Origin: Rhizobium pisi
Lineage (GTDB): Bacteria > Pseudomonadota > Alphaproteobacteria > Rhizobiales > Rhizobiaceae
Direction: 5' to 3'
Assembly: GCF_003938655.1 (NCBI RefSeq)
Contig: NZ_RJJT01000018.1
Span: 1 to 64,000, forward strand
DNA: 64,000 nucleotides
In this document: one piece after another, positions 17,678 to 26,043 of the stretch
How positions within the stretch are numbered: position 1 is the first letter of the stretch
How the letters are laid out: the number at the start of each line of letters is the position of its first letter
Position numbers and translations under genes: made by a program
The notes under the pieces: generated by a model
Database searches by the model: none
What the model saw: only the letters and a program-made list of their open reading frames with translations
What the model was told of the DNA's origin: nothing

Positions 17678-18504
17678 GGTTTTTCTCCTGACGGACTGGA
17701 AGCCGGGTCGTCCCGGCGAAGGCCCAGAGAAATGACCGGGCCGTCCCGGTCGGGGCTGAAGACGGAGGGCGCGCCGGCAAGCCTCGGCGGCCAGATCGAA
17801 ATGTCCTTGGTAATGGTCGCGCCGTAGCGCTCCTTCTCTTCCGGGCGGTCACGCCGCCGCTCGAAGGCGACGACGCGCGTCGCCAGCGTGAAGGCCTCGC
17901 GCATGTCGTGCGTCACCATGACGACGGTCATCTGCGTTTCGTGCCAGAGCCGCTTCATCAAGGTATGGATTTCGGCGCGAATGCCGGGATCGAGCGCACC
18001 GAAGGGTTCGTCGAGCAACAGCACCTTCGGCTTCATGATCAGGGCCTGCGCCAGCGCCAGGCGCTGCTGCATGCCGCCGGATAGTTGCGCCGGATATTTG
18101 TCCTCGGCGCCGGAAAGGCCGACTTCGGCAATCAGCCGCCGAGCCTCGTCGACCGCGCTGCGACGAGCGGCGCCGAAAAGCTTCGCCTTGTAGCGGGAGG
18201 CGGAGAATTCCCGCCCGAGCAGCACATTGCCGAGCACGGTCAGGTGCGGGAAAACGGAATAGCGCTGGAAGACGACGCCACGATCCGGTCCCGGCTCGGC
18301 CGGCAGGGGTTCGCCGTCAAGCAGGATCGTGCCCCGCGTCGGCCGCTCCTGGCCGAGCAGCATGCGCAGGAAGGTCGTCTTGCCACAGCCGGACGGGCCC
18401 ACAAGGGCGACGAAGGCCCGCGAGGCGACCGTCAGCGACACCTGTTCGAGCACGATCTGGTTGCCATATTCCTTCCAGACCTTTTCGATCACCAATTCGC
18501 TCAT
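17674..18504 (-). CDS. ABC transporter ATP-binding protein (NitT/TauT type)
   Basis: The 276-residue ATPase has Walker A GPSGCGKTT near residue 36, signature LSGGMQQRLALAQAL, Walker B VLLLDEPFGALD and switch MVTHDMREA. The C-terminal tail after about residue 215 is longer than in TauB/SsuB and may contact the permease or a regulator. It overlaps both neighbours by four bases. With the permease and binding protein upstream it forms a nitrate/sulfonate/taurine-type importer, a class often found under guanidine-I riboswitches. Predicted substrate: guanidine or a close derivative. Confidence 0.9.
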   Translation of the reverse strand: MSELVIEKVWKEYGNQIVLEQVSLTVASRAFVALVGPSGCGKTTFLRMLLGQERPTRGTILLDGEPLPAEPGPDRGVVFQRYSVFPHLTVLGNVLLGREFSASRYKAKLFGAARRSAVDEARRLIAEVGLSGAEDKYPAQLSGGMQQRLALAQALIMKPKVLLLDEPFGALDPGIRAEIHTLMKRLWHETQMTVVMVTHDMREAFTLATRVVAFERRRDRPEEKERYGATITKDISIWPPRLAGAPSVFSPDRDGPVISLGLRRDDPASSPSGEKP

Positions 18505-19319
18505 GCCTGCTTCTCCAGCTCAGACCAGGGGAAGACGGCGATGCGGATGCGATCGAGGATGTAGTTCATGACCACGGCGAGCAGCGTGATCCAGACGACA
18601 TAGGGAAAGATGATATCCATCGAGAGATAGCGGCGGACGAGGAAGATGCGGTAGCCGAGACCGGAATCCGACGAGATCGCTTCGGCGGCGATCAGGAACA
18701 GCCAGGCGGGGCCGAGCTGAAGTCTGAGGCAGGTGATCAGTCGGGGCAGCACCTGCGGGAGCACGACGCGAAGGCCGATCTGCCAGGACGAGCCGCCGAG
18801 TGTTTCAGCCTTGACGATCTGTTCGCGTGGCAGTTCCAGCGCCTTCAACGCGAGGTCGCGGATCATTGTCGGTGCGACGCCGATGACGATGAGCGTGATC
18901 TTGGAGGCTTCGCCAAGTCCCATGGCGATGAAGAGGATCGGCAGCAGCGCCAGCGGCGGCACCATGGAAATAACAGCGACGAAAGGCGAGAGCAGCGCCC
19001 TCATATAAGGCAACATGCCGATCAGCATGCCGATGACAAGCGCGGTGATCGTGGAGATGCCGAGGCCGGCAAACAGGCGCACCAAGCTCGCCCCAGTGTC
19101 GGACCAGAGCAGATATTCGCCGGTGCGCGGATCGGCGACGAAGACCAGGCGATCAATCGCATCGGCAAAACCGGCAAAACCGGGCAGTAGCTTATCGTTG
19201 GCGTTTTCCGCCAGCCGCGCCGCCGAGCCGAAAGTGTAGGCAACGATCAGCAGCACGAAGGGCAGCAGCGTCAGGGCAAGCTGCGCGCCCCGGCTCGGCC
19301 TCGTATTGATCCAGCGCAT
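18501..19319 (-). CDS. ABC transporter permease (NitT/TauT type)
   Basis: This 272-residue inner-membrane protein has about six hydrophobic segments and the cytoplasmic coupling loop EAETLGGSSWQIGLRVVLPQVLPRL (shortened here), where family members contact the ATPase. It starts MRWINTRPSRGAQLALTLLPF. It overlaps the ATPase gene by four bases and lies 62 bases after the binding-protein gene, with a stem-loop between. It is the channel of the predicted guanidine importer. Confidence 0.9.
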   Translation of the reverse strand: MRWINTRPSRGAQLALTLLPFVLLIVAYTFGSAARLAENANDKLLPGFAGFADAIDRLVFVADPRTGEYLLWSDTGASLVRLFAGLGISTITALVIGMLIGMLPYMRALLSPFVAVISMVPPLALLPILFIAMGLGEASKITLIVIGVAPTMIRDLALKALELPREQIVKAETLGGSSWQIGLRVVLPQVLPRLITCLRLQLGPAWLFLIAAEAISSDSGLGYRIFLVRRYLSMDIIFPYVVWITLLAVVMNYILDRIRIAVFPWSELEKQA

Positions 19320-19344
19320 AGGGAAGCTCCGCTTATAAAGGATG

Positions 19345-19367
19345 GCGGCGCGGGCAAGCCGCGCCGC
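19345..19367 (-). other. Stem-loop after the binding-protein gene
   Basis: A perfect 9-bp GC stem (GCGGCGCGG / CCGCGCCGC) with a five-base loop lies between the binding-protein stop and the permease start. There is no T run, so it is more likely an RNA-stability or partial-attenuation element than a full terminator. Confidence 0.6.
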
Positions 19368-19381
19368 TGCTTAAACATCGC

Positions 19382-20455
19382 TCAGAGCGAAGCGTCGGCG
19401 GCAGCCTTCATATAGCTCTCGGTGAAGCGCAGCTTGACGTTGCCGCTGTCGCCGAGAATTTTGCCGTCCGGCATTTCGATGCCGATCACATCAGCGGACG
19501 GCGCGCCATTGCCGAGCAGACCCTTTTCGAACAGGAAGTTGCGGACGAGATCCATCGTCTTCGGCAGGCTGCCCGACGCAGTAAATGCGACGGCATCGGC
19601 CGGCTTGGCGAACAGCTTGGTGGCGGCAAGCTGGGCTTCGAAGCCCTTGAGATCCGTGCCCGATGCCGAGCCCATTGCCTCCCGCGCAGCCTTGCCGTCG
19701 GCGCTGTCGGCCGTCAGGAGTGCTGCGGTCTCATACCAGATGCCGGCAAGTGCCTTGCCGAAATTCGGATTGTCCTTCAGCACGCCCGTATTGGCGACCA
19801 TCAGGTCGATGATCTCGCCCGGCACCTGCGAGCTGTCGAAGACTTTCTTGGCCGTGGGATCTTCGAGAATGGTCGAGACCAGCGGGTTCCAGGTGACGAC
19901 GGCGGTCACGTCAGCCGTCTTATAGGCGGCGACCATATCGGCATCGGAGGTGTTCACAACCTTCACATCGCGCTCAGTCATCTTGATGCCTTCGAGCGCG
20001 CGGGCCAGCAGGTAGTGCGAGACGGAGAATTCGACGAGGTTGACGTTCTGGCCCTTGATGTCGGCAAGGCTCGCCTTGTCCTTCAGGATGACGGCATCAT
20101 TGCCGTTCGAGAAGTCGCCGACGATGACGGCCGTCGTATCGACGCCGCCGGCAGCCGGGATCGACAGGCCGTCCATATTGGTGAGGGTCACGGCATCGAA
20201 CGCGCCTGCCGTATACTGGTTCATCGACTCGACGTAGTCGTTGAATTGGGTGACCTCGATCTTGATGCCGTATTTGTCGGCCCATTTCTTGACGATGCCG
20301 TGATCGGCCGCATAGCCCCAGGGCATCCAGCCGACGTAGATCGACCAGGCGACCTTGAAATCGGTCCTCTGCGCTGCATCGGCCCAGGTGCCCAAGCCCA
20401 GCATCAGGGAGGCAGTCAAGGCGGTGATGGAAAGAAGCTTCGAAAAAGTCTGCAT
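19382..20455 (-). CDS. ABC transporter substrate-binding protein (NitT/TauT type), predicted guanidine importer
   Basis: The 357-residue protein starts MQTFSKLLSITALTASL, with a signal peptide cleaved near TWADA-AQ. The mature part has the NMT1/TauA-like pattern, with FKVAWSIYVGWMPWGYAADHGIV and FNDYVESMNQYTAGAFDAVT. The ATG at 20455 has an AGGGGA ribosome site. The upstream in-frame codons to 20503 lie within the loop of the terminator hairpin and are leader sequence. It is the first gene after the guanidine-I riboswitch, which fits a ligand-induced importer. Ligand by inference only. Confidence 0.9.
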   Translation of the reverse strand: MQTFSKLLSITALTASLMLGLGTWADAAQRTDFKVAWSIYVGWMPWGYAADHGIVKKWADKYGIKIEVTQFNDYVESMNQYTAGAFDAVTLTNMDGLSIPAAGGVDTTAVIVGDFSNGNDAVILKDKASLADIKGQNVNLVEFSVSHYLLARALEGIKMTERDVKVVNTSDADMVAAYKTADVTAVVTWNPLVSTILEDPTAKKVFDSSQVPGEIIDLMVANTGVLKDNPNFGKALAGIWYETAALLTADSADGKAAREAMGSASGTDLKGFEAQLAATKLFAKPADAVAFTASGSLPKTMDLVRNFLFEKGLLGNGAPSADVIGIEMPDGKILGDSGNVKLRFTESYMKAAADASL

Positions 20456-20480
20456 TTGAAATTCCCCTTTTGCTTTTCTC

Positions 20481-20520
20481 AAAAAGGGATCGGCAAAGAC
20501 CATCGCGCCGCCAATCCCTT
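20481..20520 (-). terminator. Intrinsic terminator of the riboswitch expression platform
   Basis: An 11-bp stem (AAGGGATTGGC with GCCGATCCCTT, one T-G wobble), a 15-base loop and a TTTTT run form a terminator between the aptamer and the first start codon. In guanidine-I riboswitches, ligand binding prevents terminator formation, so guanidine would switch the operon on. The hairpin begins just after the aptamer 3' strand. Confidence 0.8.
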
Positions 20521-20529
20521 GGCTTACGA

Positions 20530-20635
20530 GGTCTCCCGGGCTTTTGTCCCGCCGTGCATCCAGCGGGATGTCTCCCCACCGGCGGCAGCTCTCGGACCAG
20601 TCACGCCTCGCGACGTCGGAACCCTAGCCACCAAC
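20530..20635 (-). promoter_or_regulatory. Guanidine-I riboswitch (ykkC aptamer)
   Basis: Read on the minus strand, the leader contains the conserved ykkC blocks in order: CTAGGGTTCCG (20627-20617), ACTGGTCCGAGAG (20601-20589) and GGGACAAAAGCCCGGGAGA (20550-20532). A P1-like helix can form between GGTGGC (20632-20627) and GCTGCC (20590-20585). These blocks match the known guanidine-sensing aptamer almost letter for letter. It lies 75 bases upstream of the importer and precedes a terminator. This is the strongest functional clue in the window for the downstream urea-type genes. Confidence 0.95.
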
Positions 20636-20649
20636 TCTGCAACTATCGC

Positions 20650-20666
20650 AGCAAAAGGCGTGCCAA
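20650..20666 (-). promoter_or_regulatory. RpoN (sigma-54) -24/-12 promoter
   Basis: On the minus strand TTGGCACG-CCTT-TTGCT matches the consensus TTGGCACG-N4-TTGCW fully, with GG and GC exactly ten bases apart. The expected transcript start is near 20639, directly before the riboswitch aptamer, leaving a leader of about 185 bases. The placement makes nitrogen-limitation control of the operon very likely. Confidence 0.85.
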
Positions 20667-20738
20667 ATGACAAAGCATTGATTTTATTGAGCGGACAGTC
20701 AGTCTCATTCCTTGGGAAGTCGCACAGTGCATGCACTT

Positions 20739-20753
20739 GCACAGAAAATGTGC
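20739..20753. promoter_or_regulatory. NtrC-like upstream activator site (GCAC-N7-GTGC)
   Basis: GCAC at 20753-20750 and GTGC at 20742-20739 are separated by seven bases, the spacing of NtrC enhancer sites. Further GTGC/GCAC half-sites follow at 20735-20720. The site lies about 75-90 bases upstream of the RpoN promoter, a usual enhancer distance. Confidence 0.55.
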
Positions 20754-20851
20754 GCCTCATGCCATCAGCTTGGGCGCTGATCTCCTATGCTCCGTCAAAA
20801 GCCAGGAGAGCAGAGAGAAATCAGAATGCCGATCTGCGAACGGCCTTCGCG

Positions 20852-21772
20852 CTAGTTCCGGAAAGCGCCGGCGGGGATGGTCGTCACCAGCCTGATATCG
20901 CGGCGAAAATCCGACGGCGACATGCCGGCGATGTGGCGGAAGGACTTGTTGAAGGCGCTGATCGAGCCGAAGCCGCTGTCCATCGCCACCTGCAGCACGT
21001 TGGCGCCTTCGCTCATCAGCATCGCCTGAGCACGCGAGAGCCGCAGCAGTGTCACATATTTGCTGAGCGTCATGCCGGTCGATCGCTTGAACAGGTTCAT
21101 CGCATATTTCGGATGCAGGTCGGCGGCGCGAGCGATATCGACCGAATCGATATCCTGCAGGAAGTTGGCGGCGATGAAATCGCACATGCGCGCGACGCTC
21201 CGCGACGAATGCGGCTGCGGCTGATCGCTTTCGAGACTGACGGCCGTCTTCGACGTCGTCATCGAATAGGGTTCGAGCGCGATGCGCTCGATGCGCAGCA
21301 GCAACTCGTCGACGGCATGCTGGGCCTTGGCGGGATCACCCGAGTTCACATATCGGACCCAGCGGGTGAAATTCTCGTTGTCGGCGGCATCCGTTGCCGA
21401 GGTCAGCAGCGTCTCGCCCGTCATCAGCCGGCTTGAGATGTTGATCGGCAGCCGCAGCCGGAAGAAATAGACGAGCGGCAGGTGCGCACCGGCATAGAGC
21501 GAATCATCCGAGGATTCATCCATCTGATGCGGCTGGCCTCCCCAGAAGAGGCACATCTCACCAGCGTTCAGCCGGAATTCGTGGTCGTTCATGAGGTAAT
21601 GCACGGTGCCGCGCATCACATAGTTGACCTCAACCTGAGCGAGCCAGTGGGGCATGGCCATGATAGGCGGATGGGCTTGAAACATCTGCAGCGCTGTCGG
21701 CGAACCCTCAATGCTGCTTGCGCCGGGCTGGTAGATTGCACGCGTATCGACCTTACTTTCCGCCAAATCCAT
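20852..21772 (-). CDS. AraC-family transcriptional regulator
   Basis: The 306-residue protein has an N-terminal cupin-like sensor half (LNAGEMCLFWGGQPHQM) and a C-terminal double HTH domain: MCDFIAANFLQDIDSVDIARAADLHPKYAMNLFKRSTG, then ARAQAML-like helix and FGSISAFNKSFRHIAGMSPSDFRRD (stretches shown in part). It is divergent from the sugar importer that begins at 21859, with 86 bases between, so it most likely controls that operon. Its 3' end faces the riboswitch-led operon but it is not part of it, since the RpoN promoter lies between. Confidence 0.88.
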   Translation of the reverse strand: MDLAESKVDTRAIYQPGASSIEGSPTALQMFQAHPPIMAMPHWLAQVEVNYVMRGTVHYLMNDHEFRLNAGEMCLFWGGQPHQMDESSDDSLYAGAHLPLVYFFRLRLPINISSRLMTGETLLTSATDAADNENFTRWVRYVNSGDPAKAQHAVDELLLRIERIALEPYSMTTSKTAVSLESDQPQPHSSRSVARMCDFIAANFLQDIDSVDIARAADLHPKYAMNLFKRSTGMTLSKYVTLLRLSRAQAMLMSEGANVLQVAMDSGFGSISAFNKSFRHIAGMSPSDFRRDIRLVTTIPAGAFRN

Positions 21773-21858
21773 GTTCCCTTTTTAGGAGACAATCGCTCCC
21801 TTGCAGATAGTTTAAGCCCGTTCGTGAAAGATCGGCAATTGAAAAGGGAGGATTTTCA

Positions 21859-23133
21859 ATGCGCTTCAAACTTCTTGCTGCGACCACTGCTGTCGCACTG
21901 CTCGCATCCGGCTCCGCATTCGCGCAGTCGGCCAATCTCACCATCTGGAGCTGGAATGTCGCCGCATCGGCATTGAAGTCCACGCTTGCAGGCTTCAACA
22001 AACAATATCCCGATATCAAGATCACCGTCGAGGACCTTGGAAACGGCCAGGTCTTCGACAAAACGCTCGCAGCGTGTGCTGCCGGCGGCGACGGCTTGCC
22101 CGATATCGTCAGCATCGAGAATTTCGAGGCTGAAATCTTCTGGAGCCGCTTCCCGGATTGTTTCGCAAACCTGAAGGAGCTCGGCTACACCCCCGACATC
22201 CAGGCGAAATTCCCTGACTTCAAGCGCACCGAACTTGAGGTCGGCGATGTCGCTTACGCTATGCCGTGGGATTCCGGCCCCGTTGCCATCTTTTACCGCC
22301 GCGACCTCTACGAAAAGGCCGGCGTCGATCCGAGCACGATCAGCACCTGGGACGATTTCATTGCCGCCGGCAAGAAGATTTCCGCTGCCAATCCCGGCGT
22401 CATCATGGCGCAGGCGGATTTCAACGGCGACAGCGAATGGTTCCGCATGATCGCCAACGAGCAGGGCTGCGGCTATTTCTCGACCGACGGCCAGAATATC
22501 ACCATCAACCAGCCGGCCTGCGTCGCCTCGCTTCAAAAAGTGAAGGAAATGAAGGACGCCGGCACGCTGACGGCGGCCAACTGGGACGAAAAGATCCAGG
22601 CCAATACCGCCGGCAAGGCCGCAAGCCAGATGTATGGCGGCTGGTATGAAGGCACCGTGCGCTCGACATCACCCGATCTCAAGGGCAAGTGGGGCGTCTA
22701 CAGAATGCCGAGCCTGACAGCCGATGGGCCGCATGCCGCCAATCTCGGCGGTTCTTCACTCGCCATTTCGGCAACGTCCGCAAACAAGGAAGCGGCCTGG
22801 AAATTCGTCAACTACGCCCTCGGCACCAACGAGGGTCAGGTCACGATGCTGAAGGAATTCGGCCTGGTACCGTCGCTGCTTTCGGCCGAGAAAGATCCTT
22901 TCGTCAATGAGGCACAGCCCTATTGGGGCGGCCAGAAGGTCTGGGCCGATATCCTGGCGACGCTGCCGAAGATCGTGCCGAGCCGCGGCACCGCCTTCCA
23001 GAGCGATGCCGAAGCCATCTTCAGGGCGACGCAGACGAAGTTCTTCGCCGGCGGCTACCCCGATGCCAAGGCGGCTCTCGACGATGCCGCCAAGCAGATC
23101 GCTTCTGCGACCGGCCTTCCGATCGCGCAATGA
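21859..23133 (+). CDS. Sugar ABC transporter substrate-binding protein (family 1)
   Basis: The 424-residue periplasmic protein has a signal peptide MRFKLLAATTAVALLASGSAFA cleaved before QSANLTIWSWN (shown in parts). The mature sequence follows the MalE/UgpB-like pattern, with GGDGLPDIVSIENF, YAMPWDSGPVAIFYRRDLYEKAG and GGSSLAISATSANKEAAWKFV. GGGAGGATTTTCA precedes the ATG. It is first in an operon of binding protein, two permeases, ATPase and oxidoreductase fusion. Sugar substrate unknown; the AraC regulator next to it probably senses it. Confidence 0.9.
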   Translation: MRFKLLAATTAVALLASGSAFAQSANLTIWSWNVAASALKSTLAGFNKQYPDIKITVEDLGNGQVFDKTLAACAAGGDGLPDIVSIENFEAEIFWSRFPDCFANLKELGYTPDIQAKFPDFKRTELEVGDVAYAMPWDSGPVAIFYRRDLYEKAGVDPSTISTWDDFIAAGKKISAANPGVIMAQADFNGDSEWFRMIANEQGCGYFSTDGQNITINQPACVASLQKVKEMKDAGTLTAANWDEKIQANTAGKAASQMYGGWYEGTVRSTSPDLKGKWGVYRMPSLTADGPHAANLGGSSLAISATSANKEAAWKFVNYALGTNEGQVTMLKEFGLVPSLLSAEKDPFVNEAQPYWGGQKVWADILATLPKIVPSRGTAFQSDAEAIFRATQTKFFAGGYPDAKAALDDAAKQIASATGLPIAQ

Positions 23134-23141
23134 ATGATGAC

Positions 23142-23164
23142 GCCGGGCGCTTCAGGCGCCCGGC
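23142..23164 (+). other. Stem-loop after the sugar-binding-protein gene
   Basis: A 9-bp stem (GCCGGGCGC / GCGCCCGGC) with a five-base loop lies nine bases after the binding-protein stop and 53 bases before the permease start. It lacks a T run. Confidence 0.6.
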
Positions 23165-23216
23165 TTCCCCCGGCTTTGCGGCCGGTCATTCGTTCGTTTC
23201 GTAAGGAGGAGGCTGA

Positions 23217-24077
23217 ATGCCGTTCAGAACCCGGAGCGCCTATGCGTTCCTCGCTCCCTATCTGCTGGTTTTCGCCGCCTTCTGGGTCTGGCCGATTATC
23301 GATTCGTTCCTGATTTCCTTTCAGAACACACGCATCAACCCGTGGAAATATAGTTTTCAGGCCAATTGGGGTCGGCTCTTTTACGATCCGGCTTTCTATA
23401 ACGCGCTTTACAACACGCTGGTCATCCTGGTGATCCAGGTGCCCGTCATGATCGCACTTGCGACTGTTATGGCGGTCCTGCTCAACTCGCCGCTCTTGAA
23501 AGCGCGCCCGCTCTTCCGCTTCGCCTTCTTTGCGCCCGTCGTCGTCGGCGAGGTTGCCTATGCCGCCGTGTTCCGGCTGATGTTCAGCCTCGATTTCGGC
23601 GTCATCAACAAGCTGATTTCAGCCGCCGGCTTCAGTCCGGTGTCATGGTTCGACAATGCCAACGCCGCTATGGCGGTCATCATCCTGGCGGTCACCTGGC
23701 GCTGGGCGGGCTATAACGCCATCATCATCCTTGCCGGCCTGCAGGCGATTCCCGATGATGTCTACGAGGCGGCGACGCTCGACCGGGTCAGCAAGGTGCA
23801 GCAGTTCTTCCACATCACCCTGCCGCTCCTGAAACCGATCATCCTCTTCTGTGTGGTCCTCTCGGTCATCGGCACCATGCAGCTCTTCACCGAGCCCTTC
23901 CTCATCACCAATCGCGGTGGTCCGGGCGGCGGCACCGAAACGATGGGCCTCTTTCTCTACCGTCAAGGCTTCACTTCGCTCAATTTCGGCTATGCCTCGG
24001 CGATCGCCTATACGATGGCGGCCCTTGCCGTAACGATCTCGTTCCTCAATCTCTGGATCGGGAGAGATCCGAAATGA
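23217..24077 (+). CDS. Sugar ABC transporter permease
   Basis: This 286-residue MalF/UgpA-type permease has six hydrophobic segments beginning AYAFLAPYLLVFAAFWVWP and the coupling loop DVYEAATLDRVSKVQQFFHITLP (EAA motif, residues about 180-200). GGAGGAGGCTGA precedes the start. It overlaps the next permease gene by ATGA, so the two are coupled. It forms the membrane pore with that partner. Confidence 0.92.
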   Translation: MPFRTRSAYAFLAPYLLVFAAFWVWPIIDSFLISFQNTRINPWKYSFQANWGRLFYDPAFYNALYNTLVILVIQVPVMIALATVMAVLLNSPLLKARPLFRFAFFAPVVVGEVAYAAVFRLMFSLDFGVINKLISAAGFSPVSWFDNANAAMAVIILAVTWRWAGYNAIIILAGLQAIPDDVYEAATLDRVSKVQQFFHITLPLLKPIILFCVVLSVIGTMQLFTEPFLITNRGGPGGGTETMGLFLYRQGFTSLNFGYASAIAYTMAALAVTISFLNLWIGRDPK

Positions 24078-24910
24078 AATCCAAATCGCAATCCCTCCTG
24101 CTGCGGCAGATCGCGCTGCACGCCGCGCTGGCGCCGCTTGCACTCATCTGGCTGTTTCCGCTCTGGATGATGTTTGTCTTCTCGACCATGCCGGACAACG
24201 CCATCTTCAATCCCGAAATCGTGCTCTGGCCGTCGACCAACTTCGTCGAAAATTTCAAGAACCTGCAGGCCGATACCGATTTCATCGGCGCGATGGTGAT
24301 CTCGATCGGCGTCGCGATCATATACACCTTCCTGTCCGTATTTCTGACCTCTATGGCGGGCTGGGCGCTGGCGCGTTACCGTTTCGTCGGCCGCTCGATC
24401 ATCATCGCCATCATCCTCGGCACGATCACCTTGCCGTTTTCCGTGGTCGTCATCCCGCAATTCATCATGGTGGCGCGCGAATTCCGGCTGGCGAACACCT
24501 GGGTGGCGCTGATCGTGCCGCCGCTCTTCAATTCGCTCGGCGTGCTGTTCATGCGGCAATCCTTCTCGATGATGCCGGGCGAACTCTTCGATGCTGCCCG
24601 CGTCGAGGGCGTCAAGGAATGGCAGATCTTCCTGCGCATTGCCCTGCCGCTCGCGCGGCCGACCATGGCGGCGCTCGCGATCATCCTCTTCCTCGCCTCT
24701 TGGAACAACTACCTCTGGCCGCTGCTGATCAACTCCAGACCAGGAATGATGACGGCGCCGGTGGCACTTGGAACGCTGATCGGCCTCACCAAGGTGTCAT
24801 GGGGCGGCATCATGGCCGGGGCCGTGCTGCTGACGGCACCGATCCTCGTTGTCTTCGTGGCTTTGCAACGTCACTTCATCGCCGGCATCGCGGCCGGCGC
24901 AATCAAATAA
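24074..24910 (+). CDS. Sugar ABC transporter permease
   Basis: The 278-residue MalG/UgpE-type permease has an N-terminal membrane segment (LALIWLFPLWMMFVFST), several more hydrophobic segments and the coupling loop ELFDAARVEGVKEWQIFLRIALP. Its start overlaps the stop of its partner permease. The next gene, the ATPase, follows after 13 bases. Confidence 0.92.
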   Translation: MKSKSQSLLLRQIALHAALAPLALIWLFPLWMMFVFSTMPDNAIFNPEIVLWPSTNFVENFKNLQADTDFIGAMVISIGVAIIYTFLSVFLTSMAGWALARYRFVGRSIIIAIILGTITLPFSVVVIPQFIMVAREFRLANTWVALIVPPLFNSLGVLFMRQSFSMMPGELFDAARVEGVKEWQIFLRIALPLARPTMAALAIILFLASWNNYLWPLLINSRPGMMTAPVALGTLIGLTKVSWGGIMAGAVLLTAPILVVFVALQRHFIAGIAAGAIK

Positions 24911-24923
24911 TCCGGGAGGCCGC

Positions 24924-26006
24924 ATGGCAGAGCTTTCACTCAGCAATATCGTCAAGCGCTTCGGCGGCTTTGAGATCATCCATGGCGCCAATCTGGAGGT
25001 GAAGGACGGCGAATTCGTCGTCTTCGTCGGCCCATCCGGCTGCGGCAAATCCACCTTGCTGCGAATGATCGCCGGCCTCGAGGACATTACCTCAGGCGAG
25101 CTTCGGATCGGCGGCAGGGTCGTTAACGACGTCGAGCCCGCCGACCGCGGCATCGCCATGGTATTCCAGTCCTATGCGCTTTATCCGCACCTGACCGTCG
25201 AAGAGAATTTGAGCTTCGGCCTGCGCATGAACGGCAATCCGAAGGCCGATACAGAGCGGCGCGTGCGCCATGTCTCCGAGATCCTGCAGATCGCCGAGCT
25301 GATGAAGCGGCGGCCAAAGCAGCTTTCCGGCGGCCAGCGCCAGCGCGTCGCGATCGGCCGCGCCATCGTCCGCGAACCCGAGGTCTTCCTGTTCGACGAG
25401 CCGCTGTCGAACCTGGATGCCGAATTGCGCGTACAGATGCGCGTCGAAATCTCCAGGCTGCACAAGCAGCTCGGCACGACGATGATCTACGTCACGCATG
25501 ACCAGACGGAAGCGATGACGCTCGCCGACAGGATTGTCGTGCTGCGCGCCGGCAATATCGAGCAGATCGGTGCGCCGCTCGATCTTTACGACGATCCCGC
25601 CAACCAGTTCGTCGCCGGCTTCGTCGGCTCGCCGAAGATGAATTTCCTCAAGGCCGTGGTGGTCGAGACCCAGCCGGGCAGGGTGGTGATTGCGCTGGAA
25701 AGCGAGGCCGATACGCGCCTGGCGATGCCCATTGCCGATCCTGTCGAAGTCGGAGCAAAGGTCACGCTCGGCATTCGTCCCGAACATTTCGTCGATGCGG
25801 GCGAGGGCGACGCCGATCTCGTCGTCAGCATCGACGTCGCCGAACATCTCGGCAATACCAGCTACATCTACGCCGCCATCGGCAGCGAGCAGCTGATCAT
25901 CGAACGGCCGGAGTCGCGCAGCGCCGGCAATCGCGAAACCCTGACCGTCGGTCTTCCCGCCAGCCACACCTTCCTTTTCGACGGCGCCGGCAGACGGCTT
26001 CGCTAA
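24924..26006 (+). CDS. Sugar ABC transporter ATP-binding protein (MalK/UgpC type)
   Basis: The 360-residue ATPase has Walker A GPSGCGKST, signature LSGGQRQRVAIGRAI, Walker B VFLFDEPLSNLDAELR, switch VTHDQTEAM and a C-terminal TOBE/OB domain (GIRPEHF near residue 285). ATG at 24924 follows CCGGGAGGCCGC; a longer frame from 24849 lies inside the permease gene. It energises the two upstream permeases. Confidence 0.92.
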   Translation: MAELSLSNIVKRFGGFEIIHGANLEVKDGEFVVFVGPSGCGKSTLLRMIAGLEDITSGELRIGGRVVNDVEPADRGIAMVFQSYALYPHLTVEENLSFGLRMNGNPKADTERRVRHVSEILQIAELMKRRPKQLSGGQRQRVAIGRAIVREPEVFLFDEPLSNLDAELRVQMRVEISRLHKQLGTTMIYVTHDQTEAMTLADRIVVLRAGNIEQIGAPLDLYDDPANQFVAGFVGSPKMNFLKAVVVETQPGRVVIALESEADTRLAMPIADPVEVGAKVTLGIRPEHFVDAGEGDADLVVSIDVAEHLGNTSYIYAAIGSEQLIIERPESRSAGNRETLTVGLPASHTFLFDGAGRRLR

Positions 26007-26043
26007 ACCAATCCCAAGGCAGAAAGACGAAAGAGGACTTTCC

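Noticed and set aside
20456..20503. N-terminal extension of the guanidine-operon binding protein
   Set aside because: These codons lie within the terminator hairpin and leader, and the signal peptide starts properly at 20455.
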